A stretch of 64,000 nt of DNA from JANELJ01 sp024511395 (GTDB taxonomy: Bacteria; Pseudomonadota; Gammaproteobacteria; GRL18): the NCBI GenBank assembly GCA_963681975.1, contig OY820613.1, positions 62,001-126,000 of the forward strand, in the 5' to 3' direction. A model generated the notes under the pieces. The model made no database searches, was not told where the DNA came from, and saw only the letters and a program-made list of their open reading frames with translations. The position numbers and the translations under genes were made by a program. Shown here one piece after another: positions 17,756-26,745 of the stretch (within the stretch, counting starts at the first letter, position 1; each line of letters begins with the position of its first letter).

Positions 17756-18797
17756 GACCTCTGATAGACAAACTGAAGAACGCTATCGAAACCGCTGGTA
17801 TGGAAAATACCGGGCTTTTGTTCGGGACAACAATGATCCGGAACGACGTGGTAGAGTCCGCCTTGAAATCCCAGCCGTTCTGGGCACAGGCCGAGAAAAC
17901 TGGTCCGACTGGGCATCTCCCTGTTTTCCCTATGGTGGCAATGATGATAGCGGCATGTTTCTTGTGCCGGAAGAAGGCGCTTCTGTCTGGGCCGAGTTTG
18001 AGGGCGGCATCGTTCAGTATCCGATATGGACCGGAGTCTGGCTTGCAGGCAGCAATCCCGGGGAACAGCCTGAAGAGTCAAAGCGCACCTGCACCAGCGC
18101 TTTTTGCCGGGACTGCGAGGACAAGCTGGATCATCAAAGCAACCCGCATGACAACCTCGAACACCAAAAATACCATGGCCATCCGGAATACTATTGTCCG
18201 CGTTTCAAGGTGCTGATGAAGACCGAAACCGGGCACACCATCCTTGCTGATGATCGGGATGGTGACGAACTGATGCGCCTTATCGACCGGGCCGGTCAGA
18301 TCCTCACCATGGAAGCCAAGGTTAAACCGGAAATTCAGACCGGCAACGCTTTGAAGCGCGGCACCAAAGATGCCGAGAAAGGCGACCAGCTTGATATTGC
18401 CTCACAGATTGTCGGGGCAAAAGCGAGAATCCAGCTGACCGATCTCTGTCGCCAACAGGTAATTCTGGAGGCATGGCAAGACAAGGAAAAGATTCACATT
18501 CTCTCCTGCGACAAGGGCCGTTCCCGTTGGCAGAAGATTCTGATCGATACCACCAAAAGCCGGGAAAAGGTCCACATCTGGGGGCTCAATGGCACGCAGG
18601 AAATCCTGATCGACTCCACCAAGGGCGCTGAACAGATCCGCCTGACCGACAAAGCCGGACAGGTGGTCAGAATGAACGCGGCACCGGGAACGGAAAGCAT
18701 CAGCGCAACCGACAAGGCGGGAAGCCTCATTTTTATGGATGGTGTCGTTGGCAACATCATCATCAAATCGACAAACCAAGTATTGATTAACACATAA
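17748..18797 (+). CDS. Baseplate spike protein (gpV / gp5 / VgrG OB-fold and beta-prism)
   Basis: I chose ATG 17748, overlapping the DUF1353 stop. Residues about 10-105 form the OB-fold (YGKYRAFVRDNNDPERRGRV..FLVPEEGASVWAEFEGG..PIWTG), the conserved start of membrane-piercing spikes. The following 240 residues consist of short repeats such as ILIDTTKSREKVHI, ILIDSTKGAEQIRL and ATDKAGSLIFMD, consistent with a triple-stranded beta-prism needle. A PAAR tip is encoded shortly downstream. A Cys/His-rich insert (CTSAFCRDCEDK) lies near residue 112. Confidence 0.85.
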   Translation: MLETSDRQTEERYRNRWYGKYRAFVRDNNDPERRGRVRLEIPAVLGTGRENWSDWASPCFPYGGNDDSGMFLVPEEGASVWAEFEGGIVQYPIWTGVWLAGSNPGEQPEESKRTCTSAFCRDCEDKLDHQSNPHDNLEHQKYHGHPEYYCPRFKVLMKTETGHTILADDRDGDELMRLIDRAGQILTMEAKVKPEIQTGNALKRGTKDAEKGDQLDIASQIVGAKARIQLTDLCRQQVILEAWQDKEKIHILSCDKGRSRWQKILIDTTKSREKVHIWGLNGTQEILIDSTKGAEQIRLTDKAGQVVRMNAAPGTESISATDKAGSLIFMDGVVGNIIIKSTNQVLINT

Positions 18798-18808
18798 GGG
18801 AAAGTTGC

Positions 18809-19177
18809 ATGAGTGATTCAAAACAACCCGGGCTGACTGCATCCGAAGAGATGCTCGCCAGAACCTTCGACACATGGCGTAAGGAATTTCGAGGGATTCT
18901 GGAAAACCACCGCCGTGAAATTCAGGACCGGCTGGAGAAGATCGAACGGGAAATAGAAAAGAAATCCGACAAGGAGAACGTCGAGGTGCTGGTTCGCGGC
19001 ATCAATTCAGACCTGCACCGCCATGCCGAGGAGATTGACCGGCTTCACACCCGGGTCAGCGGTAAGGTGGGCACGGAGACCATGTGGAAAATTGTCGGGC
19101 TGACACTGGGAGTCGGCACTGCTGTCGGCGGGCTGATCGGCTATCTGATCAATTTAACCTTGAGGCTGAAACCATGA
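18809..19177 (+). CDS. XhlA-like coiled-coil membrane protein (possible lysis protein)
   Basis: A 122-residue protein with a long charged coiled coil (residues about 25-88, REIQDRLEKIEREIEKKSDK) and one C-terminal transmembrane helix with GxxxG-like small residues (IVGLTLGVGTAVGGLIGYLI). This layout resembles haemolysin XhlA/holin accessory proteins and some spike-associated phage proteins. It overlaps the PAAR gene by 4 bases. The lysis role is plausible but unproven. Confidence 0.6.
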   Translation: MSDSKQPGLTASEEMLARTFDTWRKEFRGILENHRREIQDRLEKIEREIEKKSDKENVEVLVRGINSDLHRHAEEIDRLHTRVSGKVGTETMWKIVGLTLGVGTAVGGLIGYLINLTLRLKP

Positions 19178-19440
19178 GCGGACCACAGGCACGTCTGGGA
19201 GATGTCAGCAGTCACGGCGGTGTGATCATCACATCGGCCGTTCGAACCATGGTGAACGGTATTCCGGTGGCTCGCATGGGTGACCTGCACGTCTGTCCCA
19301 TCCCCGGGCACGGCGTTACCCCCATAGTGACCGGAAGCATGACCACAATTACCGAAGGGAGCCCCAACGCCAGAATCGGCGACATTACCGCCTGCGGTGC
19401 CGTGATTGTGGCTGGCAGCCCGAACACCATAGATAACTGA
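19174..19440 (+). CDS. PAAR-repeat spike tip protein, 88 aa
   Basis: Begins ATGAGC overlapping the previous stop. PARLGDVSSHGG-type start (QARLGDVSSHGGVI), VARMGDLHVCPIPGHG, and ARIGDITACGAVIVAGSPN are PAAR motifs with the His/Cys zinc ligands. It caps the spike with a sharp metal-bound point. Full length for a stand-alone PAAR protein. Confidence 0.92.
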   Translation: MSGPQARLGDVSSHGGVIITSAVRTMVNGIPVARMGDLHVCPIPGHGVTPIVTGSMTTITEGSPNARIGDITACGAVIVAGSPNTIDN

Positions 19441-19450
19441 GGAGTCTTGC

Positions 19451-19756
19451 ATGCCGGAAGAATCAACCATACCGACACATCCATACTGGGATGTTTTCCC
19501 CAAGCTGGTACGCGTTTCGACCTCTGAGATTCCGCAGACCATCCCGCTGTCCATTCGGGGATCTGTTGAATCACCGGTGTTCGAATCGTCCAACAGTGAT
19601 GTCGCCGAGGTGGATGAAGCGGGAAATGTGATCTGTGGTATGCAGCCCGGCGCTGCCATTGTCATGGTCTGGCACTCGGATGACCGCCTGAGTGTTCGTC
19701 ATGTTCAAGTTGAAGTGTATGGCACGCCAATGGGCGGAGGAGAAATGCCCTCATGA
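19451..19756 (+). CDS. Small Ig-like (BIG2-type) virion protein, 101 aa
   Basis: One bacterial-Ig-like domain with FESSNSDVAEVDEAGNVIC and an AAIVMVWHSDD strand. It aligns with the N-terminus of the next gene (SSNPAVAYVDDEGFLVSGM), so the pair arose by tandem duplication. Cys at the motif end may be structural. It probably decorates the spike or baseplate periphery. The next gene overlaps by 4 bases. Confidence 0.6.
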   Translation: MPEESTIPTHPYWDVFPKLVRVSTSEIPQTIPLSIRGSVESPVFESSNSDVAEVDEAGNVICGMQPGAAIVMVWHSDDRLSVRHVQVEVYGTPMGGGEMPS

Positions 19757-20768
19757 CCGAGCAACTCGACATTCCGACTTATTGGGAGATTTACCCTCAG
19801 AGCGTCAGGCTCTCGCTATCCTATTTCGAGCAGCGCATCCCGCTCTCTGTTCGCGGCAGTGGCTTGAACCCGCAGTTTGTATCATCCAATCCGGCCGTGG
19901 CCTATGTGGATGATGAGGGCTTTTTGGTCAGCGGAATGCAGATTGGCAACGCCATGATCATGGCTTGGGAGTCCGATGCCCTGCAGAGTTTACGGCATTT
20001 GAATGTCGAGGTTCGTGATCCGTCGTGGTTCGCCAATCATCCCGATTTCCTGCTCGATCTGGGCACCAGTGTTCATCTTGTCGGCTCTGTAGTGGATGCG
20101 CTCAACGCCCGCCCGCTTGCAGGCGTGCTGGTAACCATACGGCGCAGCGAGGAAGGTCCGATCGTGGCGCAGCAGATCACTGACGCGTCCGGGCAGTATG
20201 AAATGGAGTTGTTCGAAGGACTCTATGTCTACGAGGCGAGCACGCCCAACTATATCGACGCCCATGGCTTGCTGAACGTCCTCGAATCCGGAACCTCCGG
20301 GCAGAACATTGTGCTCTCTCCGGAACTCAACGGACAGGTGGCCCGAATCGTTTTGCAGTGGGGACTCAATCCCCGGGATCTCGATTCTCATCTGCGTGGC
20401 CACGTCCGGGTGGCGGCACCTTTCACGTTTACTATGCCCACGATTATGAGCCTGATGGCGGCGAGCTGGATGTGGACGACACCTCATCTTACGGGCCGGA
20501 AACCATCACCATGCACCGGCTGGTGGCTGGAACCTATCGATACAGTGTTCACGACTACACCAACCGGAACTCGAGCACCAGCACGGGGCTGGCCGGATCA
20601 GGCGCGACCGTGAAAGTGTTTTATTACGACGGCCGGGAATACACCTTCAATGTGCCCAATCAGCCCGGGACCGTCTGGAATGTATTTGAAATCAACGGAA
20701 CCACCGGAGCGATCACCGCCCTTAACCAAATGGAGTTTGAGTCGAATCCGGGCAACGTAGGAATTTAG
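19753..20768 (+). pseudogene. Ig-like / carboxypeptidase-regulatory-like adhesin domain protein, frameshifted
   Basis: Frame 1 carries an Ig-like domain, then a carboxypeptidase-regulatory-like domain (LVGSVVDALNARPLAGVLVT, ASGQYEMELFEGLYVYEAS), then WGLNPRDLDSHLRG. At about 20405 the sensible reading switches to the -1 frame: PGGGTFHVYYAHDYEPDGG through to NPGNVGI at 20768. Together these parts match the DUF2135/YfaP-type DLDSHL..FHVYY domain. One missing base would restore a 338-residue protein. I see no slippery heptamer at the junction. Confidence 0.7.
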
Positions 20769-20778
20769 GAGAACGCTC

Positions 20779-21669
20779 ATGATATCCATAGAAGAACCTC
20801 AGGCCGGAGCCGTGGTCGAACAGACCGATTCCGGTGAAAACCACTTCATCCTCAAGGACATGGCGCTGCAGCTTGCGGGTATCAAGGCCGAAATCGCAGG
20901 CATGAAGATCATTATCGAAGCCTCTCACAATGCATCGGAAGCATTGAAACAGCAGGCACAGGAGGCGCTGGAAGCACACATTCAGAACACACAGGATTAT
21001 ATGGATCAGGTCACGACCGAGCCGCCGCCGGATTCCTATCCTTTTGTGTCTCTACCCGAAGGAAGTCAGGTGGAAGACCTGCCGGACGGCAATCGCCTGT
21101 TTACTCTCGCTGACGGCATGATCCTCAAGACCAACGATGACCACACCATTTCGGTCATTGTCGATGGCGAGCCGCATGTCGTTACACCCGGACCCGCAAC
21201 CTCCGTTGAAGTCAGTCCCGGCCGTATCTACGAACTGGTGCCCGAATGGATCGAAACCACAGTGGAACAGGCCGGAATCGAGGGACTCCCGCTCTCGGCT
21301 CAAGTGAATCAACTGACCGACCATCGTTTCAGCATCGAGCTTGCCCCATACAGGTTGCTGCTCGACCAGCAGTTGAAAACGCTGTCCGTCATCAATACCT
21401 CCGGCAGCATCGATATCCTCGGAATTGCCCGCATCGAAGGTGTCGGTGAGACCATCACCGTCCGCATTCTGGCCGATGGAGCCAAGGGTTTCTCCTGTGA
21501 AGAAAGTGGGCATGGCGGCCTGATCGAGAGCGGCGGCACCATTCATCTCTCCATGAAAAACGGCATCAGTCTTGTTGTCCGCTTTCCGGATGATAGCTCG
21601 AGTGTAAACGACGGCTCCACCGGATGTCAGGGAGTCTGCAACCTTGAATGTGAGGAGCGTGACCTATGA
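20779..21669 (+). CDS. Hypothetical virion protein, 296 aa
   Basis: SD AGGAGAACGC precedes ATG. The N-terminal part has a helical segment (residues 30-75, AEIAGMKIIIEASHNASEAL). The rest is beta-rich, with TLADGMILKTNDDHTISVI and a Cys-containing tail (CQGVCNLECEERD). No family is recognised. Placement between spike-tip/Ig proteins and gp25 indicates a baseplate or fibre accessory. It overlaps the gp25 gene by 4 bases. Confidence 0.5.
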   Translation: MISIEEPQAGAVVEQTDSGENHFILKDMALQLAGIKAEIAGMKIIIEASHNASEALKQQAQEALEAHIQNTQDYMDQVTTEPPPDSYPFVSLPEGSQVEDLPDGNRLFTLADGMILKTNDDHTISVIVDGEPHVVTPGPATSVEVSPGRIYELVPEWIETTVEQAGIEGLPLSAQVNQLTDHRFSIELAPYRLLLDQQLKTLSVINTSGSIDILGIARIEGVGETITVRILADGAKGFSCEESGHGGLIESGGTIHLSMKNGISLVVRFPDDSSSVNDGSTGCQGVCNLECEERDL

Positions 21670-22079
21670 ACTACGATTTTCTCGGTACGGGGCTGAAATT
21701 CCCTTTGAATTTTCAATCCATATCCGGCGGAGCCGAAGTATCCACATCGACCTCCCGGGAACATGAACATATCCGTGAAAGCATCATTCAGATCCTCGGA
21801 ACCCGGCCCGGCGAGCGCTTCATGAACCCTGAGTTCGGTTCAAAGCTGAAAGACCTTGTGTTCGAACAGAACGATGAAGTGCTCAAAGGACTCATCCGTC
21901 ATCATGTCATCGATGCGATCCGCCGCTGGGAAAAGCGAGTTGTCATTACCGACGTGTCCTTCGACGATTCTTCCCGCAACAAGGATCTCAACCAACTGCC
22001 CGTCATCATTTCCTATCGGGTCATCCAGACTCAGGTCGAAGGAAACCTCGTTTACCCGTTCTTCCGGGAAGTTCCTTAG
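21666..22079 (+). CDS. Baseplate wedge protein gp25-like
   Basis: A 137-residue protein containing IRESIIQILGTRPGERFMNPEFG, the hallmark of gp25/GpW-type wedge proteins, followed by the conserved C-terminal strands (VIISYRVIQTQVEGNLVYPF). It nucleates sheath assembly on the baseplate. Full length. Confidence 0.92.
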   Translation: MNYDFLGTGLKFPLNFQSISGGAEVSTSTSREHEHIRESIIQILGTRPGERFMNPEFGSKLKDLVFEQNDEVLKGLIRHHVIDAIRRWEKRVVITDVSFDDSSRNKDLNQLPVIISYRVIQTQVEGNLVYPFFREVP

Positions 22080-22083
22080 ACCT

Positions 22084-22116
22084 CCGACACTTCCAGACTG
22101 CTTCCGGTAAGTAATC
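22084..22116 (+). promoter_or_regulatory. Promoter-like element E4
   Basis: Begins CCGACA four bases after the gp25 stop and ends CTTCCGGTAAGTAATC. The partner ACCGGAGG at 22160-22167 is the ribosome site of the J gene, 43 bases downstream. Confidence 0.6.
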
Positions 22117-22171
22117 GGCGAGTGCGGAGTTTATCGCTCTGCTTGAAAACGACGAACGAACCGGAGGCACA

Positions 22172-23581
22172 ATGGGCCGCGCAAGTATTGAATATATCAA
22201 CAAGGATTATGAATCGATCCGGCAGGAGCTGCTGGCCAAAGTGCCGCAGCTGACAGACCGCTGGACCGATTTCAATCACTCCGACCTTGGGGTGGTTCTG
22301 CTGGAACTGTTCTGTGGTGTCGGTGACATGCTGGCCTATTATCTGGACGCGCAGGCCGCCGAGGCATTTCTGCCCACGGCCCACCAGCGTCAGAACGTGA
22401 TCAATCTCTGCAAACTCATCGGCTATCAGTTGGATACGCCGGTCTCTTCCACGACTACCATCCGTTTTTCACTGGCTGCTCCGCTTGATTTTGACCTGCC
22501 GATTCCGGCCGGAACTCAGTGCCGGGCTCTGCTTGAAGATGGCAAGGCCGATTTTGAAACCGTGGATGATGCCTTCATTCCCCGTGGTGAACTCTCCGTC
22601 GATATTCACGCCCGGCAGGGAATCCGCAAATCCGAGGAGCTGGAAGCGACCGGAAAGCCTTGGCAGCGGTTTCATCTGAGCGGTGCATCCATCGCACAGG
22701 CAACCATCCGTGTTCTTATCGATGATAATACCTGGAGTGAGGTCCGCCATTTTCAGGAAAGCAATGGTAGCAGTCTTCACTTCATGGCCGACACGGATGC
22801 ATTGGATATTACCTCCATCCTCTTTGGTGACGGTCAATTCGGAGCGGTTCCCACTGCCGGGAAAACCATTTCAGTGAACTGGCTCGAAAGCCTCGGAGCC
22901 AAGGGCAATATCGGTCCGGGCCGCATCACACAGCTGCTTACAGCAATCTATCACGACGGTTCTCAAATCCCCTTGACCATCTCCAACCCGGTGGCTGCTA
23001 CCGGCGGCTCATCCCGCGAAACCATTCAGCATGCCCGCAATCAGGCTCCGGCCGAACTGCGCAGTCTCTGGAAGGCGGTAACCCTTCAAGACTACAAGGC
23101 GCTTGCTGAGGGCTATCCCAGTGTCGCCAAGGCCAAGGTACTCGATACCAACGACTGCCAGAACATCCGTTATTATAATGTCCATCTGGCCATCGCTCCC
23201 AATGGCGGTGGCTTGCCCTCCGAGCTGCTCAAGCAAGATCTGGCTGATTATCTGGAACGTCGTAAGGTGATCACGGTTGAGGTGAAACTGTTTGACCCTG
23301 TCTATCGACCCATCAACATTGATTCTGAAATCTATGCATGGCCTGGCGAATCTCTCGAAAATGTACGCAGCAGAATAGAAGCCGCATTGGCAGATTTTTT
23401 TGCTTTTGATCAGGTGAGCTTCGGCCAGACCATCCACTCTTCCGATCTGGTTGCCCTGATCGATGGTGTTCGGGGTGTCAGTCATATTCACCTTTATACA
23501 CCCCAGCTGGATGTGGAGCTTGGTCGTGGTGAAATACCGGTTCTCGGCACAGTCAATCTCGACATGCGGAGGGCTGAGTAG
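22172..23581 (+). CDS. Baseplate J-like protein (gpJ / gp6)
   Basis: A 469-residue protein. DFNHSDLGVVLLELFCGVGDMLAYYLDAQAAEAFL, quoted here only in part, and IGYQLDTPVSS are typical N-terminal J features. The C-terminal part has KAVTLQDYKALAEGYPSVAK and the VSFGQTIHSSDLVALIDGV motif of wedge proteins. It forms the iris ring of the baseplate with gpI. SD ACCGGAGG, ATG 22172. The stop overlaps the next GTG. Confidence 0.88.
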   Translation: MGRASIEYINKDYESIRQELLAKVPQLTDRWTDFNHSDLGVVLLELFCGVGDMLAYYLDAQAAEAFLPTAHQRQNVINLCKLIGYQLDTPVSSTTTIRFSLAAPLDFDLPIPAGTQCRALLEDGKADFETVDDAFIPRGELSVDIHARQGIRKSEELEATGKPWQRFHLSGASIAQATIRVLIDDNTWSEVRHFQESNGSSLHFMADTDALDITSILFGDGQFGAVPTAGKTISVNWLESLGAKGNIGPGRITQLLTAIYHDGSQIPLTISNPVAATGGSSRETIQHARNQAPAELRSLWKAVTLQDYKALAEGYPSVAKAKVLDTNDCQNIRYYNVHLAIAPNGGGLPSELLKQDLADYLERRKVITVEVKLFDPVYRPINIDSEIYAWPGESLENVRSRIEAALADFFAFDQVSFGQTIHSSDLVALIDGVRGVSHIHLYTPQLDVELGRGEIPVLGTVNLDMRRAE

Positions 23582-25155
23582 TGGCGGACTGGTTTCAGAA
23601 AAATCTCATCGACCTGCTTCCGCCGCTCTATGCGCACAAGGATGAAAGCGGAGATCTGTACTCTTTACTTTCACTGCCCGCAGGCACGCTGGATGAGATC
23701 AAAGAGGCAATCGACAAATTCCCCGACATCTTTGATGTGGAGCGTTGTGACGAGCGCTTTCTGCCCTTGCTCGCGTATCTGGTCGGCCACCGCTATGACG
23801 GCACAGACACGCCGGAAAACCAGCGTCGTCTGATTCGTGAGGCGGTCGAAATCTACCGGCGCAAAGGGACCATTCCGGCCATTGACCGCAGTCTTGCATC
23901 AATTGGTTGGGAGGGCCAGATCGAAGAAACCTTCCGCAGTGCTCTCCGTTTGAATTCCCGCTCCCGTTTGAGCTCGGCCAAACTTCCCGGCAATGTGTTC
24001 AGCCTCGGAGTGTATCGGGTTCACAGTCTCAATCTGGCTGAAGGTGTACGGGATGCATTGTCTTTTCATCACCCCGCAGGCACCCGGGCCTTTTTCCTGC
24101 AGTGGCTCGCTACGTTTCTGGAGATCGGGTCCGATCTGGAATTTCAGAATGCCGCCCATGTTCGCAGTGTCGTTCTGGCCTTTCTTGATGAAACCTTTGT
24201 TCTGGGAAGAAGCCGTCTGGGTTCCTGCCGACACCTGACCAACAAGCAGCGTATATACAATTACCTTCAGCTGACCACTACCGTCGAGATGGTCCCGGAA
24301 ATCGACCAAGCTGCCAACAAGGTCTCACGTTTCCATGGTCGTCAAAACAGGATGCGTCTCAACCACAGAGAGCTGAACGAGAAACGGCTGGTAAATACCT
24401 CCATCCGAGAGGACAGATTATCCTTCTGCAATCCCATCTACACCGGCAGAAATTACCTCGACGATATTATCGAATCCGGCTTTCACATCGCTGTCGATAA
24501 TCTCAACCGCCGCAGACTCTCTTTTGCCGATGCGGAAACACTCTACTGTTTCAGACAGAAAGACCTTTTTTCGGTTCTGCAGGCTGAAAACTCGGAAGTG
24601 CTGCAGAACAGACAGACATTCGGTTTCAACATCGAAACGAGAAACCGGAAGTGCTTCCAGCTGGGCCGCTCGCCGCTCAACGGTAATGTGGTCATCAATG
24701 CCATTCAAGGCGGGCACAGCAGTGCTCTGCTCGTTGCCGCTGCCGGATGCAAAGCCGGTGTCACCGAGGCATCAGACCTTATCAACCGCTGGCGTAGGAG
24801 AGGGCCTGTATTCAAACTCAACGCGAATGTCCTCAACAACCGGTATTTGAGCAATGCGAACCTCACCGGAGAACGGGCATCGCTTGAAGTCTATGTGGAT
24901 ACGGGTTCTCTCCAACGCCCACGGATTGTGCCTCTGAGCCTGAACCAACGTGCGCTCAACACGACCTCTTTGCGCCTTTCCGTGGACAGAACCCGTCCGC
25001 TCCGTATTGGGCGGATGAAGCTCAATCAGGCCGGATTCCGTTTCACAGAACCGTCTTACCGCTGGCTCTTCCGTCAGCAGGATTTTAGTGATTCGCAGGA
25101 AGCCTCAACAGAGAGCGCAGTAAACAAATATCAAGTAACCCAATGGCCTGTTTAA
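23581..25155 (+). CDS. Tail protein I-like baseplate protein with long repeat tail
   Basis: GTG start at 23581 overlaps the J stop (TAGTGG). Residues 1-120 are the P2 gpI-like domain: LLPPLYAHKDESGDLYSLLS, FDVERCDERFLPLLAYLVG, IYRRKGTIPAIDRSLASIGW. The family is normally about 180-250 residues, but this one has 524. The extra 270 residues contain recurring LNxRxLN phrases (LNHRELNEKRLVN, LNRRRLSF, LNNRYLSNANL, LNQRALNTTSL) that look like stacked beta-helix rungs. The extension may serve as a fibre or fibre-attachment module. Confidence 0.8.
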   Translation: MADWFQKNLIDLLPPLYAHKDESGDLYSLLSLPAGTLDEIKEAIDKFPDIFDVERCDERFLPLLAYLVGHRYDGTDTPENQRRLIREAVEIYRRKGTIPAIDRSLASIGWEGQIEETFRSALRLNSRSRLSSAKLPGNVFSLGVYRVHSLNLAEGVRDALSFHHPAGTRAFFLQWLATFLEIGSDLEFQNAAHVRSVVLAFLDETFVLGRSRLGSCRHLTNKQRIYNYLQLTTTVEMVPEIDQAANKVSRFHGRQNRMRLNHRELNEKRLVNTSIREDRLSFCNPIYTGRNYLDDIIESGFHIAVDNLNRRRLSFADAETLYCFRQKDLFSVLQAENSEVLQNRQTFGFNIETRNRKCFQLGRSPLNGNVVINAIQGGHSSALLVAAAGCKAGVTEASDLINRWRRRGPVFKLNANVLNNRYLSNANLTGERASLEVYVDTGSLQRPRIVPLSLNQRALNTTSLRLSVDRTRPLRIGRMKLNQAGFRFTEPSYRWLFRQQDFSDSQEASTESAVNKYQVTQWPV

Positions 25156-25164
25156 GGAGAGATT

Positions 25165-25757
25165 ATGGCAATTCACTTATACCTCGATGAAGAACTTACC
25201 CAGCAGATTTCTGAAGGAGATCTTACCAATCCAGATGCTGACACCTACAACGGCACAGACGGAGAAATCAAAGACCGGCAGATCTTGTTGCCAATGAACA
25301 GACTGTACTTGCAATGGCTGTCGATGACATCCAGACCGACATCGAATTAATGGAACCCCATTTCGCTGATGCGGAATACATCGTGATCGGCACCGAACAG
25401 ATGAAGATTCTCTCCGGCGGAGGAACCACATCACTGACTGTGAATAGAGCTGTGGCCAATACGATGGCTGCATCTCATGATGCCGATGTGCCGGTCTATT
25501 CCGGCTATGACTATACCGATCTGGTTATTGATCCTGTGGACGACTTCGAAACCGACGAATCAGTCTGGTATAAGCTCGCACTGACACAGGCCGAACTCGA
25601 TGCCGCCACCCAAAGCGCTCCACTCAACCTCGGAGCCAAAGCACACGATCAGACAATATCCTTCTGGCGGCGTTGTACCGTGCTTCCGGGAACACCTGTC
25701 CAGAACAAGATTGACATCAAGCTGCGCCTCACCGGAACAGAAAACCCAATAGTTTAA
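25165..25757 (+). pseudogene. Tail fibre-region protein, frameshifted
   Basis: Frame 1 starts ATG AIHLYLDEELTQQIS after AGGAGAG and reads sensibly to GEIKDR near 25280. The -1 frame then continues as PADLVANEQTVLAMAVDD to the stop at 25757. One missing base would give a 197-residue protein. The opening resembles short phage proteins that carry one IHLYxDxxLT segment before the fibre genes. No programmed site is seen. Confidence 0.6.
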
Positions 25758-25766
25758 AGGGAAGAA

Positions 25767-26186
25767 ATGGCCGAGATTCAAATAACAACGGACTCATCTT
25801 TGATAATTCGAAACGCATGTGCATTCCATTCGGATTGTCGAATTGCAGTAATTCGAGGCATTCAGGTCTATACCGACACCTGTAACTTCGTAATTAAGCG
25901 GCCGCAGATGCTGTTCGATTGTCAACTTGTTGTCCGTAACAACATAGCACAATCCATTAGAACCCAGCTGATAATACAGCGGATGTTTCAGCAACTGATA
26001 TCAACCACTATCCGGGTGATTCATCTTCGTCGGGCTCTGCTGGATACATCTTTTCGGGTCAGTGGTTCACAGGCCTTTATTGCCGATACCATCCAGCATC
26101 TTGAACAACAGTTCTACCGCTCTGCTGACGCAGGGCTGACCATTTTCAATGTGATTATTAACGAAGAACACGAGATTCAAACATAA
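25767..26186 (+). CDS. Hypothetical fibre-region protein, 139 aa
   Basis: Starts after GGGAAG. It contains short alternating hydrophobic strands with a recurring pattern (CRIAVIRG, CNFVIKRPQ, CQLVVRNNI), suggesting a small repeat or beta-helix fold. Codon use is slightly more AT-rich than the neighbours. I recognise no family. Its position between the gpI extension and the collar-like gene suggests a fibre component. Confidence 0.5.
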   Translation: MAEIQITTDSSLIIRNACAFHSDCRIAVIRGIQVYTDTCNFVIKRPQMLFDCQLVVRNNIAQSIRTQLIIQRMFQQLISTTIRVIHLRRALLDTSFRVSGSQAFIADTIQHLEQQFYRSADAGLTIFNVIINEEHEIQT

Positions 26187-26196
26187 GGAGAAAACC

Positions 26197-26730
26197 ATGG
26201 CATTGGGACTCATAGTCAAATCAGGCCGTGTATTGACGGCAAAACTCCTGATGGGACAGACAGTGGAAGGCATTAGTCACTGCGCCATCGGGGATGGAGA
26301 TGGATCATTTACCGATCCGCAAAACCCACCGGCACCGGATATCGAGCAAACGGCACTTAAAAACGAACGCGCTCGCAAGCGTTTCTACAAACGGACATTT
26401 CTCAAAGAGGACGCTGAAGGTGCACTGGTTGTCAATGGTGTCCGTTATCTGGAAACGGGAGAAGAGACCAACACCATAGGTATCTTCTTTCGCTTTGACG
26501 AGGCTGAGGCTAACGGCATCACTATCCGTGAATACGGCTTCTTCGGCGGAGACGTCGAATATGTGGCCAGTGTGAGCGGTGATCTGGCCATGGGCGGCGT
26601 CTTTCATCAGGACTCCAACCCGGTCGGTGAGGTGCTGCGTCCCGGATACCTGTACGAAGTGAAAAATATTCCAGATTTTAACAAGATTTCCGATACCCGC
26701 GTGGAACTGGTCGGGATCATCAAAATATAA
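26197..26730 (+). CDS. Phage tail-fibre/baseplate collar-like protein, 177 aa
   Basis: SD AAGGAG, ATG 26197. ISHCAIGDGDGSFTDPQNPP and ITIREYGFFGGDVEYVASV are motifs of the small N-terminal tail-fibre (DUF3751/gpH-N-like) domain that binds the baseplate. The rest, EVKNIPDFNKISDTRVELVG, is also characteristic. It likely connects the baseplate and the large following protein. Confidence 0.65.
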   Translation: MALGLIVKSGRVLTAKLLMGQTVEGISHCAIGDGDGSFTDPQNPPAPDIEQTALKNERARKRFYKRTFLKEDAEGALVVNGVRYLETGEETNTIGIFFRFDEAEANGITIREYGFFGGDVEYVASVSGDLAMGGVFHQDSNPVGEVLRPGYLYEVKNIPDFNKISDTRVELVGIIKI

Positions 26731-26745
26731 CCGGAGGTAAAGAAA

